Assembly (NCBI GenBank): GCA_031415695.1
Contig: JANOSH010000016.1
Location: 1 to 64,000, forward strand
DNA from: JANOSH01 sp031415695
Lineage (GTDB): Bacteria; Actinomycetota; Acidimicrobiia; Acidimicrobiales; Ilumatobacteraceae
Direction: 5' to 3'
DNA length: 64,000 bases
The notes under the pieces are model-generated. The model worked only from the letters and a program-made list of their open reading frames with translations. It did no database searches and was not told the origin of the DNA. The position numbers and the translations under genes are program-made. Of the stretch, positions 25,008 to 33,577 are shown piece by piece; position 1 is the first letter of the stretch; every line of letters starts with the position of its first letter.

Positions 25008-25969
25008 TGTACCTCGTCGCCGCCGAGTCGTCTGCAACCGATCTCAATTTGAGCGTGCCATCGTGGGTATGGCTTGCGACCGGTGCCGTGGTCATGGCGT
25101 TGTTGCTTTTCGACCTACTGGTCCTGCACCGCGAGGCGCACGTCACGACGATGAAGCGGGCCGGTATCGAAGTTGTGTGCTGGACCGTCGTGGCGGTCGC
25201 CTTCGGAGTCGTAGTAACGACCGGGTTTGGCGGCGACGCCGGAGGTCAATGGTTTGCCGGCTACCTCATCGAACTCTCGCTCAGTATCGACAATGTTTTC
25301 GTATGGGCGTTGATTCTGTCGTTCTTCGCCGTGCCACGGCAGTATCAGCATCGGGTGCTGTTCTGGGGAATTTTTGGCGCAGTGATTCTTCGGGCCATCT
25401 TCGTGTTTGCCGGCGTGGCGCTGATCGACAAGTTTGAGTGGCTGCTCATCGCCTTTGGCGTGTTCTTGCTGTACACGGCCTACAAACTGGTGACGCAAGA
25501 TGAAAGCCACGAGATAGCTCCCGATGCCAATATCGCGCTTCGCATCCTTCGAAAAATTGTGCCGTCCACGACTGAGTACGACGGACAAAAGCTGTTCACA
25601 AGGATCGACGGCAAGCGGTTCGCTACGCCGCTGTTGGCGGTGCTTGTGCTTGTCGAGACAACCGACGTGGTGTTCGCCGTTGACTCAGTTCCCGCCGTGC
25701 TCGCGGTGTCTCGTGAGCAGTTCATCGTGCTGACCTCCAACGCGTTCGCCATACTTGGCCTGCGGGCCCTGTACTTCTTGTTTGCCGACTTGCACAGCAA
25801 GTTCGAATTCTTGGAGTACGGCCTGGCCATCATTCTGGCGTTCGTGGGCATCAAGATGATTATCGATCGATGGCTTCATATTCCTACGCCCGGCTCGCTT
25901 GGTTTCATCGTGGTGGTGCTCGGTGGTGCCGTAGCGCTGTCGATACGTCAACAACGCGCCAAATCCTGA
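25007..25969 (+). CDS. TerC family integral membrane protein
   Basis: A 320-residue protein with eight or nine membrane helices. Acidic residues inside the membrane in the motif LIELSLSIDNVFVW and in VETTDVVFAVDSVPA are the TerC signature and are thought to bind metal; family members (Alx, TerC) are linked to manganese export and tellurite resistance. Translationally coupled to the AIM24 gene. Confidence 0.9.
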   Translation: MYLVAAESSATDLNLSVPSWVWLATGAVVMALLLFDLLVLHREAHVTTMKRAGIEVVCWTVVAVAFGVVVTTGFGGDAGGQWFAGYLIELSLSIDNVFVWALILSFFAVPRQYQHRVLFWGIFGAVILRAIFVFAGVALIDKFEWLLIAFGVFLLYTAYKLVTQDESHEIAPDANIALRILRKIVPSTTEYDGQKLFTRIDGKRFATPLLAVLVLVETTDVVFAVDSVPAVLAVSREQFIVLTSNAFAILGLRALYFLFADLHSKFEFLEYGLAIILAFVGIKMIIDRWLHIPTPGSLGFIVVVLGGAVALSIRQQRAKS

Positions 25970-26004
25970 CGACCATTGAGGCCCAGGGTAGGTAGCCTTC
26001 CTAC

Positions 26005-27762
26005 ATGGGGATCTTGGATGAGGACGTGGAACGGGTACGCAACGCCCTGCCCATCCTCGAAGTCATCCAACCCTATGTTGGGTCGCTGCGAAAGACCGGT
26101 CACAACTGGGTAGGGCTCTGCCCATTCCATGCCGAAAAGTCCGGAAGCTTCAATGTGCGCGAGTCGACAGGGCGGTACAAATGCTTCGGCTGCCAAGCCG
26201 CAGGCGATGCCATTTCGTTTATCCGAGAAATCGAGCATCTTGACTTCGTCGGTGCAGTCGAACGACTAGCCACCAAAGCTGGCATCGAGTTGCGGTACGA
26301 CTCGGGCGGCGAGAACACCGAACGTCATGCTCGTAAGGGTCTCATCGAGGCCATGGAATCGGCGGTTGGCTGGTATCACGACCGGCTTCTAACAGCCCCC
26401 GATGCGCGAGCCGCCCGTGACTATCTGCGAGCACGGGGTATCTCGGGCGACATTGCGCGACAGTTTCAAATCGGATGGGCGCCTGACGGCTGGGACGCAC
26501 TTGCGAAAGGTCTCGGCAAACCGGGCGACACTTTGCGCGAGTGCGGGCTGGCGTTCACCAACAAGAGCGGCCGGCTACAAGACTCGTTTCGGGCCCGATT
26601 GTTGTTCCCTATCCGAAACGAAAATGGCGAGGCGGTCGCGTTCGGCGGGCGAATTCTTCCGGGATCAACCGACCCGGCCAAGTACAAGAACTCATCGGAA
26701 ACAAAGATCTATGCCAAGTCGCGCACCCTGTACGGGTTGTCGCTTGCCAAGACCACAATCGCCACGAGCGGTCGAGTAGTCGTCTGCGAGGGATACACCG
26801 ACGTCATTGGCTTTCATCGTGTGGGGGTCACACAGGCGGTCGCCACGTGTGGCACCGCCCTTACCGAAGAGCACGTTCGTTTGTTGAAACGTTTTGCGTC
26901 CAAGGTGGTCTTGGCGTTCGATGCCGACGCTGCGGGCCAAGGTGCCGCCGAACGGTTCTACGAGTGGGAACGCAAACACCAGGTTGAAGTGAGTGTGGTG
27001 CATCTTCCCGACGGCATGGATCCGGGCGAGATGGCACAACGAGACCCCGACGCGCTCCGGCGCGCAGTCGACAACGCCGAGCCGTTCCTTGGTTTTCGGG
27101 TGCATCGAACACTGCGTTCTCGAACACTAACGACGCCAGAGTCACGAGCGAAGCTGGCCCAGGAGGCCATGTCGGTCATCAACGAACATCCCGACGTTAA
27201 CGTGCGCAGCATCTACGCCGGCGAAGTAGCTAGCCACGTCGGCCTGCCTGCTATCGAACTTGTCGCCATTGCTAAACGAGGTGGGGGACACGTGGTGGCG
27301 GCGTCCAACGCCATCCGAAATCGTCGGGCCAACCGCCAAGAGTCAGCCGAAGTCGTGGCGCTAGCCCTTTTGGTTCATCGCTGGGACGACATGGCGCCAT
27401 GGCTTGTACCCGAGTTGTTCACCGACGACGTTGCTGGCGCCGCGTTTCAGGCGCTCGGCGCTACCGGCGGCGACATCACCGCAGCGATCGAGCTTGCCGA
27501 TGCCGAGCCGCGCGAACTTCTAGAGCGCATCGCCGTACTCGATGTCGATGCCGAGCCCGAGGCCGAGGCCAGAAATCTCATCGCTGCTACTACCCGGCGG
27601 TGCATTGATCGGTTGGTGAAAAAGGGCGACATGGCCCTCATGGCGACGATCTTCGAGGCGAAACACAGGCTTGAGTTGCTCGACGACCCGGTGACCGGAA
27701 CCGAATCGGCCGACGCATTGCTAGCCTGGATATCTCAACTACCGACGGAGCCGCAGCTGTGA
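26005..27762 (+). CDS. dnaG: DNA primase
   Basis: A 585-residue primase. The N-terminal zinc finger (CPFH and CFGC, residues about 37-65), the core, and the Toprim domain with VVCEGYTDVIGFH and the acidic AFDADAAGQ are intact. The C-terminal helicase-binding region is shorter and more divergent, as usual in actinobacteria. Its stop overlaps the sigma factor gene, a partial form of the macromolecular synthesis operon. Confidence 0.96.
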   Translation: MGILDEDVERVRNALPILEVIQPYVGSLRKTGHNWVGLCPFHAEKSGSFNVRESTGRYKCFGCQAAGDAISFIREIEHLDFVGAVERLATKAGIELRYDSGGENTERHARKGLIEAMESAVGWYHDRLLTAPDARAARDYLRARGISGDIARQFQIGWAPDGWDALAKGLGKPGDTLRECGLAFTNKSGRLQDSFRARLLFPIRNENGEAVAFGGRILPGSTDPAKYKNSSETKIYAKSRTLYGLSLAKTTIATSGRVVVCEGYTDVIGFHRVGVTQAVATCGTALTEEHVRLLKRFASKVVLAFDADAAGQGAAERFYEWERKHQVEVSVVHLPDGMDPGEMAQRDPDALRRAVDNAEPFLGFRVHRTLRSRTLTTPESRAKLAQEAMSVINEHPDVNVRSIYAGEVASHVGLPAIELVAIAKRGGGHVVAASNAIRNRRANRQESAEVVALALLVHRWDDMAPWLVPELFTDDVAGAAFQALGATGGDITAAIELADAEPRELLERIAVLDVDAEPEAEARNLIAATTRRCIDRLVKKGDMALMATIFEAKHRLELLDDPVTGTESADALLAWISQLPTEPQL

Positions 27763-29051
27763 CTAACACGAATCCCGTGCCGCCGCCGATCGACCCGCCT
27801 CTTGACGGCATCGTGCCACAAGAGTGGGACGGATTGGTAGCCAAGGGGCTTGCAGTTGGCATGGTTCATGCCGACGAGGTTGCAGTCGTTCTTCGCGATG
27901 TTGAACTGTCGGCTGACGTTCTTGTCACGGTGAGCACCGCGCTGAACCAGCACGGTATCGGCGTCGACGACACGGTCGACGTCATCGACGTGATCGATGT
28001 CATCGACGACGACCCCGTTCCCGTAGCGCAAGCCACGCCGCTCACGGGTGCCCGATCCCGTAAACGGCTCGATGTCGACGACGGCCCAGTCGTGCGCGAG
28101 TTGCGCTCGCTGTCGCCGGACCGGGGAGAATCATCCACCAGTGATACCGTGCGAATGTACCTGAAAGAAATTGGCCGGGTGAGCCTGTTGTCGGGTGACG
28201 ACGAGCGCGATCTGGCCGTGCGTTTCGAGGCGGGTGTCAATGCGTCGCTCGAACTGGCCCGTGTCGACGATGAACTCGATGTTGCTCAGCGCCGTCGCCT
28301 CAATCGGCTGGTCGGCGATGGTGAGGTTGCCAAAGCACAATTGATCCAAGCCAACCTGCGGCTCGTTGTGTCTATTGCCAAGCGTTATGTAGGTCGCGGA
28401 ATGCAATTCCTCGACCTGATTCAAGAAGGCAATCTTGGTCTCATGCGGGCTGTCGAAAAGTTCGACTACACCAAAGGCTTCAAGTTCTCGACATACGCGA
28501 CGTGGTGGATCCGTCAGGCCATCACGCGGGCTATTGCCGACCAGGCACGAACCATCCGCATCCCGGTGCATATGGTCGAGCACATGAACCGGGTGCTGCG
28601 CATTCAACGCACCTTGGCTCAGGAACTCGAACGAGAACCCAGCGTCGAAGAAATTGCCGAGAAAGCGGGCATGACGCCTGACCGTGTGCGTGAAATCCAG
28701 CGAATTGCCCTCGACCCGCTGAGCCTCGACTCGCCCGTTGGCGAAGAGGACGACCTTAACCTTGGCGACTTCATCGAAGACAGCGGTGCCGACGCTCCGG
28801 CCGACGTTGCTACTCGGCGAATGTTGGCGCAGGCGGTAGAGGAAGCGCTTGGCGATCTTGGCGAGCGTGAAAAGGAAGTCGTTCGGCTGCGTTTCGGGCT
28901 GGTCGACGGCCAGGCTCGCACGCTCGAAGAGGTGGGCAAGGAGTTCAACGTCACCCGCGAACGCATACGCCAGATCGAGGCAAAAACGCTGGCCAAACTG
29001 CGCCATCCGCAACGCAGCCAGAAACTCAAGGAATTCCTCGAGAACGAATAG
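27759..29051 (+). CDS. rpoD: Primary sigma factor, RpoD/SigA type
   Basis: A 430-residue group 1 or 2 sigma-70. The acidic N-terminal region holds a short repeat (DVIDVIDVIDDD). Region 1.2 begins near SDTVRMYLKEIGRV. Regions 2.1-2.4 include FKFSTYATWWIRQAITRA, region 3 EMA-like VEEIAEKAGM, and region 4.2 TLEEVGKEFNVTRERIRQIE. Its GTG overlaps the dnaG stop by four bases. The -10 recognition segment is canonical, so TATAAT-like promoters are expected. Confidence 0.93.
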   Translation: MTNTNPVPPPIDPPLDGIVPQEWDGLVAKGLAVGMVHADEVAVVLRDVELSADVLVTVSTALNQHGIGVDDTVDVIDVIDVIDDDPVPVAQATPLTGARSRKRLDVDDGPVVRELRSLSPDRGESSTSDTVRMYLKEIGRVSLLSGDDERDLAVRFEAGVNASLELARVDDELDVAQRRRLNRLVGDGEVAKAQLIQANLRLVVSIAKRYVGRGMQFLDLIQEGNLGLMRAVEKFDYTKGFKFSTYATWWIRQAITRAIADQARTIRIPVHMVEHMNRVLRIQRTLAQELEREPSVEEIAEKAGMTPDRVREIQRIALDPLSLDSPVGEEDDLNLGDFIEDSGADAPADVATRRMLAQAVEEALGDLGEREKEVVRLRFGLVDGQARTLEEVGKEFNVTRERIRQIEAKTLAKLRHPQRSQKLKEFLENE

Positions 29052-29074
29052 GAAGCATGACCGGCATCGCGCCG

Positions 29075-29080
29075 TATAGT
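29075..29080 (+). promoter_or_regulatory. Likely -10 box of the tRNA-Asn gene
   Basis: TATAGT lies 14 bases upstream of the tRNA 5' end. No convincing -35 hexamer is seen at 16-18 bp spacing. Confidence 0.4.
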
Positions 29081-29093
29081 CTGTAGGTTGCCT

Positions 29094-29166
29094 TCCGAGA
29101 TAGCTCAGCTGGCAGAGCAGCTGACTGTTAATCAGCATGTCGCAGGTTCGAGCCCTGCTCTCGGAG
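29094..29166 (+). tRNA. tRNA-Asn(GTT)
   Basis: Acceptor TCCGAGA/TCTCGGA, D arm GCTC/GAGC, anticodon stem GCTGA/TCAGC with loop CTGTTAA, and T arm GCAGG/CCTGC with loop TTCGAGC all pair. Discriminator G; the 3' CCA is not encoded. Confidence 0.97.
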
Positions 29167-29171
29167 CCGAC

Positions 29172-29203
29172 CTGAAAGCGGGCCCCTCGGGGTCCGCTTT
29201 CAG
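29172..29203 (+). terminator. Hairpin between tRNA-Asn and tRNA-Met
   Basis: CTGAAAGCGG (29172-29181) pairs perfectly with CCGCTTTCAG (29194-29203), with an inner GC-rich extension. The T-run after it is poor (AGTTTCA), so it may be a processing or weak termination hairpin. Confidence 0.6.
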
Positions 29204-29211
29204 AGTTTCAC

Positions 29212-29287
29212 GGGCCAGTAGCTCAGCGGTTAGAGCACGGGACTCATAATCCCTCGGTCGTGGGTTCGAACCCCACCTGGCCCACCA
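29212..29287 (+). tRNA. tRNA-Met(CAT), elongator-like
   Basis: Acceptor GGGCCAG/CTGGCCC is fully paired, anticodon loop CTCATAA, T loop TTCGAAC, and CCA is encoded. The paired first base and the lack of three GC pairs next to the anticodon loop argue against an initiator. A lysidine-modified tRNA-Ile(CAT) cannot be fully excluded. The end of the minus-strand GGDEF-EAL gene lies antisense inside it. Confidence 0.93.
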
Positions 29288-31145
29288 CATCAGCCGCGGT
29301 CGCGGGGCCAACGGGCACGCGTGTGCCCGTTGTCTCGAGCATGGCGGTGAAGTCGTCGCCTGGCAGGGCCGCGGCGAACAAGAAGCCCTGCCCGACCGGG
29401 CACCCGAGCCGCCGCAGCACCGCAACTTCGATGTCGGTTTCGACTCCTTCGGCAACGACGTGTTGGCCAAGTGACTGCGCGATGTGAATGATCGACGTAA
29501 CAAGTCCTTCGGCCTCGGTGTCCCGACCGAGTCGGTTGACGAGTGTGCGGTCAATCTTGAGTTCGGTTACTGGAAGCTGGTGAAGACGTAGCAGCGACGA
29601 TTGGCCGGTGCCGAAGTCGTCGATCGCCAGCCCGACTCCGCTATCGCGCAGCGCCTCGGCAGTCCGTACGAAACCGACCCGGTCGTCCATGATCTCGCGT
29701 TCGGTCACCTCGACAATCAGGAGTCCCGAAGGAACCGAGAACGTCGCCAGCGCCTGCTGCACCAGCCGGACAAACCCGGCTTCGAGGAATTCTTGAACCG
29801 ACACGTTGACCGCTATCGGGAGCTGAAAACCCAGCATTCTTGCTCGCGCTGCGAACGCGGCACCCTGGTGGATGACCTGTCGGGTCAGTAACGCCCGGTG
29901 ACGAGAGAGCTCGATCATCTGGAGAAACTCTGATGGCATCAACACGCCGCGAACGGGGTGGTGCCATCGGATGAGTCCTTCGGCACCGACGACCCGGTTT
30001 GTTAGAAGATCGATTTTGGGCTGGAACCAGAGCTGCAGATGCCCTGCCTGCAGCGCTGACTCGGCGTCGGCGCTGAGTGTCAGTCGGTTGACGTTAACTT
30101 CGTCTGATGCAAAGTCAAACAGGTGGACCCGAAAGCCGTTGCGTTTTGAAACATACATGGCTAGGTCGGCACGTCGCAGCAGATCCTCGCCGTTCGCTGC
30201 GTGCAACACAGAGATGGCGACCCCGCACGAAGACGTCGCAACATACTCGAGTCCCGCAAGAACGACGCATCGTTCAAGCTCCGAGACGAGAGCGGCGCTC
30301 TGAGCCATCACCTCGACAAGGCCGCCATGGACGGGAAGAACGATGGCGAATTCGTCGCCACCCATTCGGGCCACTGTGCTACCGGCGGGCACTGTGGCTT
30401 CCAACCGGCGTGCCATCTCCTTGAGAAACTCATCTCCAGCTTGGTGGCCGAGCGTGTCGTTGAGCTCCTTAAAGTCGTTGACGTCGAGGACGAGCAACGC
30501 GAATTCGGCTTCGTTATTGAAGTGCTCTTCGATGCTTCGCACCAGAACCGAGCGGTTTGCCAGGCCGGTCAGGGCATCGGTTTCCGCTTGGATTCGAGCG
30601 ATCTCTCGCGCCTCGACGAGTTCGGTGATGTCGAACGCGATGCCTTTGAGCGTGCCGTTGCCACCGCCAGGAATCGTGCCGAGATGCAGCCGAAGCCACA
30701 CGATCGAGCCATCACGATGCAAGAACCGGCAATCGAGGATGGTGTTGGAACCCTGGGCGCTGTTGCCGACGTCGAGAAGGCGACGGTGGTCTCGTCGATC
30801 TACATGGTCGAGCAAGGTAGGAGCTAGTTCTTCCGGGTGGTAGCCAAGAACCTTCACTATCTGATTGCTGACTGAGAGCATCCGTCCCGTTGCTGGATCA
30901 ATTTCCCAGAACACCGCCGACGACGATTGAGCCACCGCATCGAGATGGGCCGACGTTTCGAGATGCTGAACGAAAATGAAGCGCAACTGGATGGCGACCA
31001 CCGGTACAAGAGCAGCAGCGACCGCGAGTTGCAACGACCAACCCGCGATGTCGCGAGTCGCGCCAAGCACGCCCATGCCAACGAGTCCTGCAAACTGAAT
31101 GGCGTAGAAAACCCGTCGTTCGAGCATCGCAGCGTTGGCCGCCAT
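29244..31145 (-). CDS. PAS-GGDEF-EAL c-di-GMP protein, N-terminal membrane part cut off by an amber codon
   Basis: A 633-residue protein with two membrane helices (about 13-30 and 36-54), a PAS domain (about 65-180), an intact GGDEF domain (MGGDEFAIVLP, about 195-340) and an EAL-type domain (about 360-615) with EGLIRW, DDFGTGQSS, LKIDRT and VAEGVET. Both synthesis and hydrolysis of c-di-GMP look possible. The same frame continues upstream past a single TAG at 31146-31148 into three more membrane helices, so the present ATG is probably the second part of a larger gene. The last residues (QVGFEPTTEGL) are encoded antisense to tRNA-Met, so the native C-terminus may have been lost. Confidence 0.8.
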   Translation of the reverse strand: MAANAAMLERRVFYAIQFAGLVGMGVLGATRDIAGWSLQLAVAAALVPVVAIQLRFIFVQHLETSAHLDAVAQSSSAVFWEIDPATGRMLSVSNQIVKVLGYHPEELAPTLLDHVDRRDHRRLLDVGNSAQGSNTILDCRFLHRDGSIVWLRLHLGTIPGGGNGTLKGIAFDITELVEAREIARIQAETDALTGLANRSVLVRSIEEHFNNEAEFALLVLDVNDFKELNDTLGHQAGDEFLKEMARRLEATVPAGSTVARMGGDEFAIVLPVHGGLVEVMAQSAALVSELERCVVLAGLEYVATSSCGVAISVLHAANGEDLLRRADLAMYVSKRNGFRVHLFDFASDEVNVNRLTLSADAESALQAGHLQLWFQPKIDLLTNRVVGAEGLIRWHHPVRGVLMPSEFLQMIELSRHRALLTRQVIHQGAAFAARARMLGFQLPIAVNVSVQEFLEAGFVRLVQQALATFSVPSGLLIVEVTEREIMDDRVGFVRTAEALRDSGVGLAIDDFGTGQSSLLRLHQLPVTELKIDRTLVNRLGRDTEAEGLVTSIIHIAQSLGQHVVAEGVETDIEVAVLRRLGCPVGQGFLFAAALPGDDFTAMLETTGTRVPVGPATAADVVGQVGFEPTTEGL

Positions 31146-31484
31146 CTAGGCCGACATGATGATCAGGGCCGAACTCCAACCGTTGGGTATGAAACACAGG
31201 AGTGTTAGAACTGCGAGTAGGTCAAACATTGCCTGGGCCAACATGTTTCGACGATCAGTTACGTACCGTGCGATGAGCAGCGGTACGGGCAACATGAGCG
31301 CCAAGATCCCGGCCACCAACTGTCGGTTTGGCCCGATCGACGAGAAGGTCAGGCACCCGCAAATAAGCCCGACGAGACCCAGGACTCGTACGAGGGCTCG
31401 CTGAGTCTGGCGTGCACCCTTCAGCAAGACAACGTGCACCGGTCGACTTCGCACTTCAAAACTGGTCGGCCTGAGACACCTCAT
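31146..31484 (-). pseudogene. Upstream fragment of the split GGDEF-EAL sensor (three membrane helices)
   Basis: This frame holds three hydrophobic segments (VLGLVGLICGCLTF, LVAGILALMLPVPLLIA and FDLLAVLTLLCFI). It ends with TAG directly before the ATG of the downstream gene, in the same frame. Read through, the two parts make one membrane sensor domain of five helices before PAS. Probable starts are GTG 31439 or TTG 31427. A single substitution restores the frame, so this is a recent nonsense mutation, a sequencing error, or a split gene whose halves still associate. Confidence 0.65.
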
Positions 31485-31553
31485 TTCAAGCTGGCGGCCA
31501 CTAATGAACGGTTATCAAACACCCCGCCGGTTGGGCGCTACTCTGAAACGCCT

Positions 31554-32642
31554 ATGACTCTCCGTATCGCGGCTGCCGCCCTCTGCGTGGCCGTTTCCTT
31601 TGCGCCGTTGTCGTCGGCCCAGGCCCAACAACCTGAGCCAACGCCGAAGGGCGCAACCATAACGATCGGTACGAAGCCACTTGAACCATTTGTTGTCAAG
31701 AAGGCCGACGGACAGTTGTCCGGATTCTCTATCGATCTTTGGTCAGAGATTGCCAAGCTCAACGGCTGGGAAACGAAATGGGAGTATCGCGAAACCGTCA
31801 AGGAAGTCCTCGCCGACGCTGAGGCATCCAAGGTCGATGCGGGAATTGCCGGTATTTCAATGACCAAAGAACGCGAAGCGGTTCTGGACTTTTCGTACCC
31901 GATGTTCAACTCTGGCTTACAGGTGATGGTTGGTCCGTCGAGTAGCTCAAAGCTGCGAGAAACGCTCGGCGAATTGCTGCCCCTATTTCTCACCATCACC
32001 GGCGCCGTTGCCGCTATCGCCTTCGTAGCGGGCCACGTGATGTGGCTGTTCAACCGCAAGGACGAGGAGTGGCCTGACGGGTACTTGCGGGGCGCCGGGC
32101 ACGGAATGTGGCTGGCAGCGTCGACGTTGCTCGCCAACGACCCCGGTACGCCACGACGACTTTTCGGTCGGCTCGTTTCGCTGCTGTGGGTACTCACCGG
32201 GATTTTGTTCGTAGCGACCTTTACCGCGAACCTCTCGTCGGATCGAACGGTTGCGTCCATCGAAGGCAAGATCAAGAGCATTGATGATCTTCCGGGGAAA
32301 CTTGTGGTCACCGTGGAAAACACCACTGCCTCCAAGGAACTCGATGTGCGGGGCATTCAATACACGGCTGTCAAGAACATCACCGACGCCTATCCACTGC
32401 TGTGGAACAAACAAGCCGATGCGATTGTGTACGACGCTCCGGTGCTTTTGTACCACGCAAGTAAGCAGGGCAAGGGTCGCGAACAGATCGTCGGCAGCAT
32501 CTTCAAGCCTGAGCCCTACGGAATAGCGTTGCCTACGGGGTCGGCTAACCGAGAAAAGATCAACGACGCGCTTCTCACGTTGCAGTCGAACGGTACGTAC
32601 CAACAGTTGTACGACAAGTACTTCGGGCAAGGTGCGCGCTGA
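31554..32642 (+). CDS. Ionotropic glutamate receptor-like ligand-gated channel or binding protein
   Basis: A 362-residue membrane protein. After a signal peptide (about 1-25, ending AQA), the substrate-binding domain of the SBP_bac_3 type is split: S1 (about 32-135, TITIGTKPLEPFV and GISMTKEREAVLDFSYPMF) and S2 (about 235-355, PYGIALPTGSANREKI). Between them come TM1 (about 142-162), a re-entrant P-loop-like segment (MWLAASTLLANDPGT) and TM2 (about 202-225). This is the layout of prokaryotic GluR0. The potassium filter TVGYG is absent, so ion selectivity is unknown. Its stop overlaps the next gene. Confidence 0.82.
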   Translation: MTLRIAAAALCVAVSFAPLSSAQAQQPEPTPKGATITIGTKPLEPFVVKKADGQLSGFSIDLWSEIAKLNGWETKWEYRETVKEVLADAEASKVDAGIAGISMTKEREAVLDFSYPMFNSGLQVMVGPSSSSKLRETLGELLPLFLTITGAVAAIAFVAGHVMWLFNRKDEEWPDGYLRGAGHGMWLAASTLLANDPGTPRRLFGRLVSLLWVLTGILFVATFTANLSSDRTVASIEGKIKSIDDLPGKLVVTVENTTASKELDVRGIQYTAVKNITDAYPLLWNKQADAIVYDAPVLLYHASKQGKGREQIVGSIFKPEPYGIALPTGSANREKINDALLTLQSNGTYQQLYDKYFGQGAR

Positions 32643-33568
32643 AACGGCTTGCTCTACTAGTTGTGGGCGGCCTGCTGGCCGGTTGTCAGGCGCCAACGAG
32701 CGCTCCGGCCACCTCGACGACGTCGACCACGTCGACCACTGTCGTTCCGTCGACCACTGTCGTTCCGTCGACCACTCCGTCGTCCGCCGTGGTGGCGTCC
32801 ACAACTGTCGCCGTGCCCGCTAACGAGTTGGCTGGCGCGTATCGTGCCATCCTCGATACAGCGCTGTCGGGCGAGGAACGTGGGCGTGCGGGTCGACGCA
32901 TGCAGCGACTCGTCCGACAACTCTCGAGGCAGCCCGATGAGGGTGAGAGCGTACTGAGCGCGTTGCCGCCAGATCTTCAACCGCTCGCTCGTAACGATGT
33001 TGGGATCGCCCTTGCACCCCGCCTGACTACCCTGCGTCCATCGGCGATCGTACCGGTGTGGACTATTCGAGCGCCGCTACCGTCAGCCACATTGCTGTCG
33101 TACTATCGGGAGGCTGCCGAGTCGAGTGGGGTGCCGTGGGGCGTCCTTGCTGGAATCAACCTGCAAGAAACGCGACTCGGCCGCGTCGTGGGCCCGTCGT
33201 CGGCTAATGCACAGGGGCCCATGCAATTCCTTCCGTCCACCTGGGCTGGTTGTTGTGAGGGCGACATTTTGAACGACCGCGACGCTATTCGAGGGGCCGC
33301 CAAGTATCTCGTTCAACGAGGTGCGCGCGCCGACCTCACGAAGGCCATTAATGGCTACAACCCGAACGCCACATATGTCGACATCATTTCCCGATTTAAC
33401 GACAACCTGCAGCGCGCACCCGAGCTTTTCGCGGGCTATTACGGATGGCCAGTGGTGCTCAATTCGATCGTCGGCCGACTACTGCTGCCCGAAGGCTTTA
33501 CCACCTCCGAGGCGATACCGGCCGAGATCTACGCGCTCAACTTTCCAGATCGGGTCCTGTCCGACTAA
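32639..33568 (+). CDS. Lytic transglycosylase-like lipoprotein
   Basis: A murein-cleaving enzyme of the soluble lytic transglycosylase fold. A CTG at 32639 gives LKRLALLVVGGLLAGC, a perfect lipoprotein signal with lipobox LAGC, and overlaps the preceding stop (CTGA). AAGG lies 6 bases upstream. The first ordinary start in frame is the GTG at 32663, which would remove the basic n-region. A Thr/Ser linker encoded by 18-bp tandem repeats (32731-32770) follows. The catalytic domain (about 150-260) has GINLQETRLGR with the catalytic Glu and NAQGPMQFLPSTW. The position after a receptor-like gene suggests envelope function, by inference only. Confidence 0.82.
   Translation: MKRLALLVVGGLLAGCQAPTSAPATSTTSTTSTTVVPSTTVVPSTTPSSAVVASTTVAVPANELAGAYRAILDTALSGEERGRAGRRMQRLVRQLSRQPDEGESVLSALPPDLQPLARNDVGIALAPRLTTLRPSAIVPVWTIRAPLPSATLLSYYREAAESSGVPWGVLAGINLQETRLGRVVGPSSANAQGPMQFLPSTWAGCCEGDILNDRDAIRGAAKYLVQRGARADLTKAINGYNPNATYVDIISRFNDNLQRAPELFAGYYGWPVVLNSIVGRLLLPEGFTTSEAIPAEIYALNFPDRVLSD
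32731..32776 (+). repeat. 18-bp tandem repeat in a Thr/Ser linker
   Basis: GTCGACCACTGTCGTTCC occurs twice in tandem (32731-32748 and 32749-32766) plus a partial third copy. It encodes the STTVVP repeat of the lipoprotein linker. Confidence 0.85.
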
Positions 33569-33577
33569 ACCTCTGCC

